This document shows positions 54,844-64,000 of a stretch of 64,000 nucleotides of DNA, piece by piece (the stretch's first letter is position 1; each line of letters starts with the position of its first letter). Below the pieces are notes generated by a model. It was not told the origin of the DNA. It searched no databases and worked only from the letters and a program-made list of their open reading frames with translations. Both the position numbers and the translations under genes were made by a program. Origin of the DNA: Pseudoneobacillus rhizosphaerae (GTDB taxonomy: Bacteria; Bacillota; Bacilli; Bacillales; Cytobacillaceae); NCBI RefSeq assembly GCF_917563885.1, contig NZ_CAKJTG010000018.1, positions 31,451 to 95,450 of the forward strand, written 5' to 3'.

Positions 54844-56313
54844 TTAACGGTCGGGGTCTTGAGGATGCAATATTTTAGGTCGACGATTTTTTAAAGGTAT
54901 TGGCGATCTAAAAAGAACATCTCTTAAAGCACGTGGATTAAATGGAATAAACGGCCATAAGTATGGAACACCGAATGATTTCATCCTGCTTAAAGCAAGT
55001 ATCCAAAAGAAGACACCTACGATGAAACCTGATGTTTGGAAAAGAGCTGTAATAGTTAGTAATCCAATTCGAAAAATTCGATTTGCTAAACTCATTTCAT
55101 AGCTAGGTGTTGCAAAGGTTCCAATAGCTGCAATAGCTAAATATAGCATGACCTCATTTGTTAACAAACCGACCTCAACAGCAACTTGACCAATCATTAA
55201 TGCTGCCACTAAGCCTAGAGCAGTTGCAAGTGCTGAGGGGGTATGAATAGCAGCCATTCGGAGTACATCTATTCCAATTTCTACTATTAAGAATTGAAGA
55301 AATAAAGGGACTTTTCCTGAATCATTTGGCCCAATATATGAAATCGCATCCGGCAATAGATTGGGTTGCACGGCAAACAGATACCATAATGGCAACATGA
55401 ATACCGATGCCCAAACAGCAATAAATCGAACCCATCTTAAATAAGCCCCGACTAACGGCTTATTTCGATATTCTTCTGCATGCTGCATGTGATGCCAAAA
55501 GGTAGTAGGTGTTATTAAAACACTGGGAGACCCATCTACTATAATACAAACGTGACCCTCATAAAGATGTGAGGCTGCCGTATCAGGCCTTTCGGTATAG
55601 CGAACCATTGGATATGGATTCCAATGTCGTCCTTCAATAAACTCCTCGACGGTTTTTTCAGCCATCGGTAAGCCATCGGTATCAATTTTAGTAATAGACT
55701 CCTTTATCCTAGCCACATAATCAGGATCAGCAATATCTTCAATATAGCAGACCACAATATCTGTTTTAGACCTACGACCCACCTGTAAATATTCCATCCT
55801 TAACGTTCGATCACGGATTCTCCTTCTAGTTAAGGCGGTATTAAATACCAGTGTTTCAACAAAACCATCCCTTGACCCTCTAACCACCCTTTCGATGTCG
55901 GGTTCTTGTGGTCCTCTTACAGGATACGTACGTGCATCAATTAAAATTACTTTATCAACCCCATCCACAACAAGTGCTGTTGGACCGGCTAAAACAGAAT
56001 TCACTACCTGATTTAAATCATCAGTTGATTCCACTTCAACATAAGGGATGTATGTTTTTAGTAATTTTTCAAGTGTATGCTCTTCTAGTTGCTCCTTGGT
56101 TAAATCAGCTAACAGTTTCATTAAATAATGTAAAATGTCATCCTTTACAAACCCATCTACTAAATAGAGGGCCATTTCACGTTCAGCATAAAAAGTATCA
56201 ATTTGAATGACGTCGAAGCTTTTATCGACACCAAGCTCTTCTCTTAAGTATAAAAGATTTTCCTTAATTTTTTTACTAACTGCTTTTCTCTTTCCACTGT
56301 CCATCTTTCGCAC
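54844..56313 (-). CDS. SpoVAF/GerA-family spore germination protein
   Basis: This 489-aa protein has the GerA N-terminal domain with IDARTYPVRGPQEPDIERVV and VRGSRDGFVETLVFNTALTR (~residues 125-165). A membrane domain of ~4-5 helices follows (VRFIAVWASVFMLPLWYLF; residues ~295-460). It is closest to SpoVAF, an inner-spore-membrane protein that speeds germination. It stands alone without GerB/GerC partners, between yqgQ and gluP. A SpoVAF paralogue role is inference. Confidence 0.88.
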   Translation of the reverse strand: MRKMDSGKRKAVSKKIKENLLYLREELGVDKSFDVIQIDTFYAEREMALYLVDGFVKDDILHYLMKLLADLTKEQLEEHTLEKLLKTYIPYVEVESTDDLNQVVNSVLAGPTALVVDGVDKVILIDARTYPVRGPQEPDIERVVRGSRDGFVETLVFNTALTRRRIRDRTLRMEYLQVGRRSKTDIVVCYIEDIADPDYVARIKESITKIDTDGLPMAEKTVEEFIEGRHWNPYPMVRYTERPDTAASHLYEGHVCIIVDGSPSVLITPTTFWHHMQHAEEYRNKPLVGAYLRWVRFIAVWASVFMLPLWYLFAVQPNLLPDAISYIGPNDSGKVPLFLQFLIVEIGIDVLRMAAIHTPSALATALGLVAALMIGQVAVEVGLLTNEVMLYLAIAAIGTFATPSYEMSLANRIFRIGLLTITALFQTSGFIVGVFFWILALSRMKSFGVPYLWPFIPFNPRALRDVLFRSPIPLKNRRPKILHPQDPDR

Positions 56314-56415
56314 CCCAAGCCTATATCAAACATAATTATCATCAACATCATAGACAAGGGGATGTCAAAACATACTTCTAATGGAATTCATATTACTTTA
56401 AATATCTTTCATATA

Positions 56416-57939
56416 TTATTGAATGCTTTCAAATATTTCTTGATAATTTTTATTTTCAGGAGCTAAATCTAAAGCCCTTTTTGCATGTTTTTTTGCTGCT
56501 TCATACTCATGCTGCTGAAGTAAAACTAGAGCTAAATTAAAATGAGCTTCATGAAAATCAGGTTTTAAGTTAATTGTCTTCACCAAATGCTCTCTAGCCT
56601 CATCATACATCTTCAATTGAACTTCAACATAAGACAATTGAAAATAAAAGTATTCCGAATGATTACGTCCCTCATCCAGGTAATCAAAAAGTAGTTGATA
56701 CGACTTTTCATACTCTTTTTCTTTTACATATTCCTGTGCTAATTGTAGGATGGAATCCTCACTTTGAAATGCAGCGGGTCTATTAAAACCATAAAACAAT
56801 AATGATATTGTTAATACAAGGCTCATAAAGAAGAATAGTGCTTGGCTTCCAATTTTTTTCTTTTTAGGAAAATGAACTACCCCCGTTGCCACAAACCCTC
56901 CAACTAAACCACCAAGATGTCCAGCCATATCTATATTTGGTACTGTAAAGCTAATAATAATGTTTAGACCAAGAATCGTGATAACATTTTTTCCTAATGT
57001 TCGAAAAAACAATTTCGGAAAGATTAGTCCCATATATAGAAGAGCCCCAAAACAGCCATATATAGCTCCACTTGCTCCTGCTGATAGATTGGGACTAAAA
57101 GCAAAGCTGGCGATAGATCCTATAACTCCCGCAAACAGATAAATCCATAGGAATCGAAAGCTACCATATATTTTTTCAACAGCAGTACCTAAAAAGTATA
57201 GACCTAATGTGTTCATTAAAAGGTGGAGAAAGCCTATATGCAGAAAAATAGGAGAAATAAACCTCCACCATTCACCTTCTAATATTAAAGGATTAAATTT
57301 CGCTCCAAATTCCACAAGTGTCGATGAATTTTCACTTCCTCCGTTAAATTCTAACAATAGGAAAATAAAGATCTGAACAGCAATAAAAACATAGGTCATT
57401 ATGGGTTTTCCAAAAGTGAAAATGTTTTTTTCAGTCTGGACCTTCTTTACTGAAAGCTGTAGTGTTTCTTTTTTTAAATTATCTATTTGAATAGGACTAA
57501 TTTCATGTTCAATCTCTCTAGCTATAGGGATCCTTTTATTAAAAATCATTTGAAGTTTGTCTATTACAGTTTGGTAAGATTCTCTAGACATTATTAAAAC
57601 CTGAATATGTGTCTGATTAAATTGACCTAGCTGGCTAAGTCTGTGCTCATAGTCATCGACTGGTAAATTAGGACTAATATATATATTTAAAATATGTAAA
57701 TTCTTCTTAAATTTTTGCTTTCTAATATTTTCTCCATTCATCCCTGTTAACTGAAGATCTCTTTCCAACCAACTACTCCAATCTAAAATACAGTTTATCA
57801 ATCTAATAATTGGAAGTTCCTTGGAGTCAGGATTCTCTAACCAGATTTCTTTTTGTTCTTTAGAAATATGCAGAATTCGATAATTTTCATCCTTGACAAA
57901 ATAATGCGCTAACGTCCAAAAAGTATATTCCTCCTCCAA
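56416..57939 (-). CDS. gluP: Rhomboid protease with C-terminal TPR (YqgP/GluP)
   Basis: This 507-aa protein has an N-terminal cytosolic domain (~170 residues), then a rhomboid core. The catalytic Ser is in SAGASGAIYGCFG and the catalytic His in NIDMAGHLGGLVGG. Helix WWRFISPIFLHIGFLHLLMN is conserved (in part). A C-terminal TPR region follows. GluP cleaves membrane proteins such as MgtE under stress in B. subtilis. Length and synteny match. Confidence 0.94.
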   Translation of the reverse strand: MEEEYTFWTLAHYFVKDENYRILHISKEQKEIWLENPDSKELPIIRLINCILDWSSWLERDLQLTGMNGENIRKQKFKKNLHILNIYISPNLPVDDYEHRLSQLGQFNQTHIQVLIMSRESYQTVIDKLQMIFNKRIPIAREIEHEISPIQIDNLKKETLQLSVKKVQTEKNIFTFGKPIMTYVFIAVQIFIFLLLEFNGGSENSSTLVEFGAKFNPLILEGEWWRFISPIFLHIGFLHLLMNTLGLYFLGTAVEKIYGSFRFLWIYLFAGVIGSIASFAFSPNLSAGASGAIYGCFGALLYMGLIFPKLFFRTLGKNVITILGLNIIISFTVPNIDMAGHLGGLVGGFVATGVVHFPKKKKIGSQALFFFMSLVLTISLLFYGFNRPAAFQSEDSILQLAQEYVKEKEYEKSYQLLFDYLDEGRNHSEYFYFQLSYVEVQLKMYDEAREHLVKTINLKPDFHEAHFNLALVLLQQHEYEAAKKHAKRALDLAPENKNYQEIFESIQ

Positions 57940-58000
57940 ACGGAATACGCCTCCTTTATAAATATTGGGCCAACCCCTTCATTATAAACTAATTTACGAA

Positions 58001-58037
58001 AAAAAGACCGTCCTTGGTCTTTACCAATTGGACGGTC
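58001..58037 (-). terminator. Terminator overlapping the end of the small basic membrane gene
   Basis: On the minus strand GACCGTCC and GGACGGTC pair around a 16-nt loop (itself TTGGT/ACCAA), followed by T7. The 5' arm lies in the last codons of the gene. Confidence 0.88.
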
Positions 58038-58215
58038 CATTGAATACAACACTCATCATTCTTTTTCTTATACCCGGTAAGCTCATCATCGAGCGCACTA
58101 GAACTCTTCGTAAATAACCAGTACCTAAAACTAGATTCATTAAACGATAACGATAACGATATAATGTGTATCCAAGTGTACCAATCATAATTATGGACGA
58201 AAATAATTTTGTCAT
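58021..58215 (-). CDS. Small basic membrane protein of unknown function
   Basis: This 64-aa protein starts MTKLFSSIIMIGTLGYTLYR at ATG 58213-58215, 6 nt after GGAGGG. One hydrophobic segment is followed by an Arg-rich tail (YRYRLMNLVLG, RRVLVRSMMSLPGIRKRMM). I do not recognise a characterised family; the position fits the small yqgO-type genes of bacilli. It lies upstream of gluP with its own terminator. Confidence 0.7.
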   Translation of the reverse strand: MTKLFSSIIMIGTLGYTLYRYRYRLMNLVLGTGYLRRVLVRSMMSLPGIRKRMMSVVFNGPSNW

Positions 58216-58303
58216 AGACATCCCTCCTGTTCTTAGTTTGAGATGGAGGGGTAAGTTTTATCCAAAAGTTTTAAAAATATCTTAATTTTGGTTACTTGGG
58301 GAG

Positions 58304-60059
<1,756 letters not shown>

Positions 60060-60063
60060 AGGG

Positions 60064-60615
60064 TTAAGCCTTCTCGTATGTAATAATTTTTTGGACAGGT
60101 ATATCATGTTTTTCGATAGGGAGTTTTTCCTTTAGTTGATCTGGAAAGGCTAATGAAACAGTACTTCCTTTATAATCAGTTAAAAACCGGTCATAATAAC
60201 CTCCACCAAAGCCCAATCGGTATCCTTCATTTGTGAAGGCAAGACCAGGAACAATCAATAGATCTATATCCTCTTTGTCTACCTGCTTAGTTAGAGCTTC
60301 AATGGGCTCTAATAATCCATAATAGACGGAATCTAGTTGGGTAAATTGTTTTAATTCATGAAAACTCATTTGTTTACTTTTTGGCTGACACTTAGGGACA
60401 ACAACCCGTTTGTTTTGTTCCCAAGCTTTTCGAATAATTTGATAGGTATCAAGCTCAGGATAATTTGAAACAGTAATGCCTATAGTATTGGCTTTTTTCC
60501 ATAATTCATCAGCAAATAGTTGATTGGCAATCTCATAAGAAAACTGTTCATATTCAGGTTTTGACAGTTTTTTTAATTCCCCCAATACTACTGACCGAAG
60601 CTCCTTCTTGTTCAT
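60064..60615 (-). CDS. yqgN: 5-formyltetrahydrofolate cyclo-ligase
   Basis: This 183-aa protein converts 5-formyl-THF to methenyl-THF with ATP. It has the signature DLLIVPGLAFTNEGYRLGFG (ending GGGYYDRFL) near residue 115 and the N-terminal Lys/Arg helix. It starts the yqgN-DUF92-ldh run and links to the folate genes elsewhere in the window. Confidence 0.94.
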   Translation of the reverse strand: MNKKELRSVVLGELKKLSKPEYEQFSYEIANQLFADELWKKANTIGITVSNYPELDTYQIIRKAWEQNKRVVVPKCQPKSKQMSFHELKQFTQLDSVYYGLLEPIEALTKQVDKEDIDLLIVPGLAFTNEGYRLGFGGGYYDRFLTDYKGSTVSLAFPDQLKEKLPIEKHDIPVQKIITYEKA

Positions 60616-60659
60616 ATACCCTCGTCTCCTTCCTATTCTCTACCTTCTATTTTACGCAC

Positions 60660-60686
60660 AAAAAAAACAGTAGGATAGCCCTACTG
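60660..60686 (-). terminator. Terminator after rpmG
   Basis: On the minus strand CAGTAGG and CCTACTG pair around a 5-nt loop and are followed by T7, 2 nt after the rpmG stop. Confidence 0.9.
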
Positions 60687-60687
60687 C

Positions 60688-60837
60688 TTATTTTGTTTCG
60701 CGATGTGTAGTTGTGCGTTTTTCTCTTGGGCAATATTTCTTAAGCTCAAGACGATCTGGGTTGTTACGCTTATTTTTGTTCGAAATATAGTTACGCTCTC
60801 CACAATCTGTGCAAGCTAACGTAATATTTACACGCAT
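60688..60837 (-). CDS. rpmG: 50S ribosomal protein L33 (partial zinc-binding type)
   Basis: This 49-aa protein reads [20 protein letters not shown] and ends [15 protein letters not shown]. It keeps the first CxxC but only one Cys of the second pair (KKYCPREK), like B. subtilis RpmGB. Start is ATG at 60835-60837 after GGAGGGAAAT. Loss of a zinc ligand suggests a C-minus-type L33 that tolerates zinc shortage. Confidence 0.95.
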   Translation of the reverse strand: MRVNITLACTDCGERNYISNKNKRNNPDRLELKKYCPREKRTTTHRETK

Positions 60838-60892
60838 TATATTTCCCTCCAAACGATAAAAGCTAGTACGTTTTTACGACTTTTCTATAATA

Positions 60893-61519
60893 TCACTTTT
60901 TCAACGGAAATGCTAGTGTGTTTTTTAAAAGGGCTTCATTTACATTTAATAATTCACTTTTTGCTTCTCCTTGAATGGTCCAGGTGTAAGCAATTTTGGT
61001 TTCATGGGAGGGGATGGATAGATTTAGCGTAAACATACTTACTGCTATCCCCTTTGCCATTGGTTGATATTTTAATGTTCCTTTGCTTTCACAGCTCCAC
61101 ATGTAATCAGTATTCATCGACCAAAACGGCTGGATTGTTGCCTGTTGAATAGCTTGTCCTTCGTATTGACCATTTACTAAAAATATCTTTTTATTAGCTA
61201 AATGAAAAATTATGTGTTCTGTAGGAGAAATAAAGGCTAAATGATCTTTCGATGCATGAAGATAACGATGCATCATGACAATCATCACGTTTTTTTCTGA
61301 TTCATCATGATTAGTAATACAAATATGGCTATTTCTTATCTTAGAAAAAATATTTTCTTGTTTTAACTTAACAGTCAGCTTTTCGTTTGTAATAATTTTT
61401 TCCGTTTGATTATGGAGCCAATACGTTTGACCATTGATCCAAACTCCAATAACCAGTTGTAGTTGTGGTAAAAAATAACCCGCCATTTTCGACTCTTCTT
61501 TTTCGAAGATTGTATTCAT
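60893..61519 (-). CDS. Hypothetical protein downstream of the glycosyltransferase
   Basis: This 208-aa protein starts MNTIFEKEESKMAGYFLPQL at 61519 after GGGTGAAGAG. It is beta-rich with many His and Trp (VIGVWINGQTYWLHNQTEK, FWSMNTDYMWS). No signal peptide or known motif is seen. It overlaps the glycosyltransferase end by some bases only if the longer ORF is used; operon with that gene is clear. Function unknown. Confidence 0.7.
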   Translation of the reverse strand: MNTIFEKEESKMAGYFLPQLQLVIGVWINGQTYWLHNQTEKIITNEKLTVKLKQENIFSKIRNSHICITNHDESEKNVMIVMMHRYLHASKDHLAFISPTEHIIFHLANKKIFLVNGQYEGQAIQQATIQPFWSMNTDYMWSCESKGTLKYQPMAKGIAVSMFTLNLSIPSHETKIAYTWTIQGEAKSELLNVNEALLKNTLAFPLKK

Positions 61520-61535
61520 TCTCTTCACCCTATTT

Positions 61536-62798
61536 TTATTTAATATACATCCCATTCAATTCTTCATTAATAGAAAATAACAACTGTAGTTCCTCGTATT
61601 GTCGTTTTGTCATTTCCGCTACTCTTTGCCAGCTATAGTAATATTCAACAAGAGCCTTCCCATTTATAGCCATCTTCTGAGCAACTTTTGGATTTGAAAG
61701 TATCATCTCTATTTGTATTATGAGACTTTCCACATCATCAGGTTTCATAAATAAACCTGTGACTAAATGCTCATTAATTCCACGAAGACCTCCAGTTTCA
61801 CTAACAATAATCGGTTTAGAAAAAGTCATTGCTTCTAATGCCACTATCCCAAAAGGTTCATATCGACTAGGAAAAATCGCCATTGAACACCTTTCAAAAA
61901 ATTGGTTTCTATGTTGATCAGAAATAAATCCAATTAAATAAATGACATCTTCAAGTTTGTGTAGTCTAATTAAGCGTTCGTATTCCTCGTACATTGGTCC
62001 ATTGCCAGCTAAAACAAAACAGATATCTTTTCTATTCATTTTAGATGCTGCTTCTATTAATAAGTCAAACCCTTTTTCTTTTACAAGCCTACCAATAGAA
62101 AAAATGATTTTTCGTTTTTCCTTTTGCAAGATAGGATGTAGGGAACTATGGCCATCGCCCCTATGCTTCTCAATTTGAACCCCATTAGGAATAATCGACA
62201 TCTTACTTTCCGAAATTTGAAAAATTCCCCTAATCTCTTCCTTCATATATTCACTACAAACAATCACTTGTTGAGAGGATTGGATTAACTGCAGCTCTTT
62301 GTTATGAATGAAGTTTTGAAGTTCTGTATGTATCCCGGCATTTCGTCCATATTCAGTTGCATGAATGGTTGTAATTAGAGGTAGCTTTAATTCCTTTGCA
62401 AGGATTTGAGCCGCTTCACCTACTAGCCAATCATGTGCATGGATGAGATGAAATTTATTCTCTCTTGAAAGCTCAAATGCTTTTTCAGCGATTCTTAAAT
62501 TTAACCCACCTATCCAATTTAGAAATTGAGGATCCATGGCATTTAATGGCTCTACCCTATGCACCTTAACCCCTTCAAATTCCTCAAAGGCTGAAACCAT
62601 ATGATTTGGTTTGGTAGTGATGACATGCACGTCCACACCTTGTTTCTGCAATTGAAGGGATAAACCTTCCGTATGTCTAGCTAACCCACCAATAATATGC
62701 GGAGGGAACTCCCAAGTTAACATTAGAATGGTCAATCGTTTTGGATTAGAAATGTAAGTATCCTGGATCTCCCTATCTTTCATTTCCAACTTAACCAT
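61536..62798 (-). CDS. GT4-family glycosyltransferase
   Basis: This 420-aa GT-B enzyme resembles glycogen/trehalose-type synthases. N-terminal domain: ILMLTWEFPPHIIGGLARHT and LIHAHDWLVGEAA. C-terminal domain: IIFSIGRLVKEKGFDLLIEA and the retaining GT4 motif FPSRYEPFGIVALEAM. ATG at 62796-62798 overlaps the upstream DUF4912 stop by 8 nt and follows GAGGAG; this start is preferred over upstream ORF extensions. Acceptor is unknown. Confidence 0.9.
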   Translation of the reverse strand: MVKLEMKDREIQDTYISNPKRLTILMLTWEFPPHIIGGLARHTEGLSLQLQKQGVDVHVITTKPNHMVSAFEEFEGVKVHRVEPLNAMDPQFLNWIGGLNLRIAEKAFELSRENKFHLIHAHDWLVGEAAQILAKELKLPLITTIHATEYGRNAGIHTELQNFIHNKELQLIQSSQQVIVCSEYMKEEIRGIFQISESKMSIIPNGVQIEKHRGDGHSSLHPILQKEKRKIIFSIGRLVKEKGFDLLIEAASKMNRKDICFVLAGNGPMYEEYERLIRLHKLEDVIYLIGFISDQHRNQFFERCSMAIFPSRYEPFGIVALEAMTFSKPIIVSETGGLRGINEHLVTGLFMKPDDVESLIIQIEMILSNPKVAQKMAINGKALVEYYYSWQRVAEMTKRQYEELQLLFSINEELNGMYIK

Positions 62799-63459
62799 TA
62801 TTTTCATTCTCCTCATTGATATTTTCATAATAGCTATACGTACTAACCTTATTAGTCCATTTAGGTTGCAATAAACGTTCTTTATAGAAAGCATCATGTT
62901 GAAATCTTAATAAGTCCTTTTGTTCTACTGCGCCCAATAGATTATGAACAGCATTTGAACGAAGAATTGGAAAGTATTGATTTTGATTAACTTTGTAGCC
63001 AATCTCAGTCAAATAGCTTCTCCCTTGTTTAATTCCCTTTATCGTCCAGTTGGTTGTATCTTTCTTTAGTCGAAATTCATATGATGAATGAGCATTAGAG
63101 CCATTAAAATAAATATCAGTTACATCATAAAGACGTAATATAATAATCTCTTGATTAATTTGATCAAAATAAGAAGCTGATAATTTTTTTTGCCAAGTGG
63201 CAATCTCCCAATTGGAAATTAATTTATGATTTGATACCAATTGAGTAACTAAGTAAGAGTCACTTTCTTTATTTGGTTGAATATTTGTTTCTATCTGCTT
63301 TGTAATTCCATCTTTTGTTGTCTGTAATTCTATATTTGAATCATCCATTCCATGTTTAATCCATTGGTAATGAACTTTACCAACTGTTGAATTTAATTTT
63401 TCTGCAATTTTCCTGAAGGACATCCCATGCCTTCTATATTGAACGATTTCGTTAATCAT
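62791..63459 (-). CDS. DUF4912 domain protein with N-terminal HTH-like motif
   Basis: This 222-aa protein opens with a helix-turn-helix-like segment (EIVQYRRHGMSFRKIAEKLN). The DUF4912 beta-domain follows from about residue 75 (IATWQKKLSASYF, IILRLYDVTDIYFNG, YLTEIGYKVNQNQYFPILRS). DUF4912 is often next to glycosyltransferases in bacilli, consistent with the 8-nt overlap here. The domain may bind glycan, but its function is unknown. Confidence 0.82.
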   Translation of the reverse strand: MINEIVQYRRHGMSFRKIAEKLNSTVGKVHYQWIKHGMDDSNIELQTTKDGITKQIETNIQPNKESDSYLVTQLVSNHKLISNWEIATWQKKLSASYFDQINQEIIILRLYDVTDIYFNGSNAHSSYEFRLKKDTTNWTIKGIKQGRSYLTEIGYKVNQNQYFPILRSNAVHNLLGAVEQKDLLRFQHDAFYKERLLQPKWTNKVSTYSYYENINEENENNG

Positions 63460-63878
63460 GACGCCCCTCCTTCAAAACTAGTAAGTATATGCTTCTATTC
63501 TTCGAATATTCCAAAATCAGTTAATTTAATGGTAGCATTGAACGTTGACTCCTACAATGAACACAATTTGTCGTAATTTGCTTGTTCGCGGTAGACTTAT
63601 CCTCAGCCTCGAAAAAATATTTTTCGGTCCACTCTTTTGAGTAGTATTCGACATTTTTTCTTGTTCTCTGTTATTAATAAGCGACAATATAATACACAAA
63701 AAGAGATTTCCTTCGAAATTTGTCATCATCAGACAAATGCTTTAATAGGGAAACAGCATGGGGCTAGGTACCACTTTATAGAGTATTGACCTTTAAGAAC
63801 AAACTAAAAGCATATAGATAAGTCAAAGGAGCGGCCATTCGGCGTTTTGATTGAATTATGACCATGTTTTGTCAGATA
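63460..63878. other. Intergenic region upstream of the DUF4912 gene
   Basis: No well-supported gene. A minus-strand frame at ~63530-63670 reads VEYYSKEWTEKYFFEAEDKS then NCVHCRSQRSMLPLN but lacks a start codon and a ribosome site; it may be a gene remnant. Confidence 0.35.
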
Positions 63879-64000
63879 GGCGCGTTCGCGAGAACTTCTC
63901 GCGTGCACCTTTACAACCATTTGGGCGGGAGGCGCGTTCCGCGAGAACTTCTCGCGTGCACCTTTACAACCATTTGGGCGGGAGGCGCGTTCGCGAGAAC
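63879..64000. repeat. Tandem 52-53-bp G+C-rich palindromic repeat
   Basis: Copies begin at 63879, 63931 and 63984 (the last cut by the window edge). Each has GGCGCGTTCGCGAGAAC, the near-perfect palindrome CGCGAGAA-C-TTCTCGCG, then a TGCACCTTTACAACCATTTGG linker quoted only in part. Copy 2 carries one extra C (TTCCGCGAG). Base composition is far above the surroundings. The array continues to the right. Confidence 0.9.

Noticed and set aside
63526..63729. 67-aa minus-strand ORF
   Set aside because: No ribosome site, unusual composition and no recognisable family. Another frame over the same bases looks at least as protein-like, so neither is called.

Overview
The window is chromosomal DNA of an endospore-forming, low-G+C Gram-positive bacterium of the Bacillaceae. 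It follows the yqg/yqh neighbourhood of Bacillus subtilis (xseAB-folD-nusB-yqhY-accCB-spoIIIA ... efp-pepQ-aroQ ... gcvT-gcvPA-gcvPB ... comGA-GG ... glcK-rhomboid-yqgN-rpmG) with strain-specific insertions. Almost everything is on the minus strand, so operons are read from high to low coordinates. The species cannot be named from the sequence alone.

Layout by coordinate. 1-5.4 kb: exonuclease VII, FolD, NusB, an Asp23-family protein and two acetyl-CoA carboxylase subunits. 5.6-10.9 kb: the complete eight-gene spoIIIA operon behind a sigma-E-like promoter. 11-20.2 kb: a SIMPL-domain gene, then a c-type cytochrome maturation (Ccm, System I) cluster: TlpA/CcmG-like, CcmD, CcmC, CcmB, CcmA, two secreted membrane proteins, CcmI-like, CcmH, CcmF and a CcmE of the CxxxY type. 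This is unusual because bacilli normally use System II (ResB/ResC). 20.5-21.7 kb: a di-heme cytochrome c and a PCYCGC-type lipoprotein whose frame is interrupted by one TGA exactly where a Cys of a CxxC pair is expected. A hairpin fitting a bacterial SECIS follows the TGA, so this is a strong selenoprotein candidate and, in my view, the most exciting item. 21.9-28.5 kb: a methyltransferase, EF-P, Xaa-Pro-type peptidase, AroQ, YqhR, a YqhP-like protein, a PhnA-like protein, patatin and a double-CMD protein.

28.7-32.7 kb: nrdJ (B12-dependent ribonucleotide reductase) split by two group I introns around a 30-nt micro-exon. P1 and P10 pairings can be read directly for both introns. The larger intron carries an HNH homing endonuclease whose coding sequence contains the intron's own guide sequence. 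Two NrdR-like boxes overlap the nrdJ promoter. 33-41.4 kb: octanoyltransferase LipM, a rhodanese, the glycine cleavage genes under a tandem glycine riboswitch, and a SNF2 helicase with YqhG. 41.5-46.2 kb: YqzE, shikimate kinase and the comG competence pseudopilus operon. 46.4-58.2 kb: a SufR-like regulator, small DUF2626 and DUF2759 proteins, MidA-like methyltransferase, metallo-hydrolase, YqgU, LTA synthase, glucokinase, YqgQ, a GerA/SpoVAF-like protein and rhomboid GluP. 58.3-64 kb: lactate dehydrogenase, DUF92, 5-formyl-THF cyclo-ligase, L33, a glycosyltransferase/DUF4912 operon, and a G+C-rich tandem palindromic repeat running off the right edge.

The Ccm apparatus and the neighbouring di-heme cytochrome plausibly form one respiratory module: the Ccm machine attaches heme to CxxCH proteins such as that cytochrome, and the redox-active PCYCGC lipoprotein is translationally adjacent to it. 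One-carbon metabolism (folD, gcv, yqgN, lipM) is dispersed through the window as in other bacilli. Functions rest on motif recognition and gene order; no database search was run.
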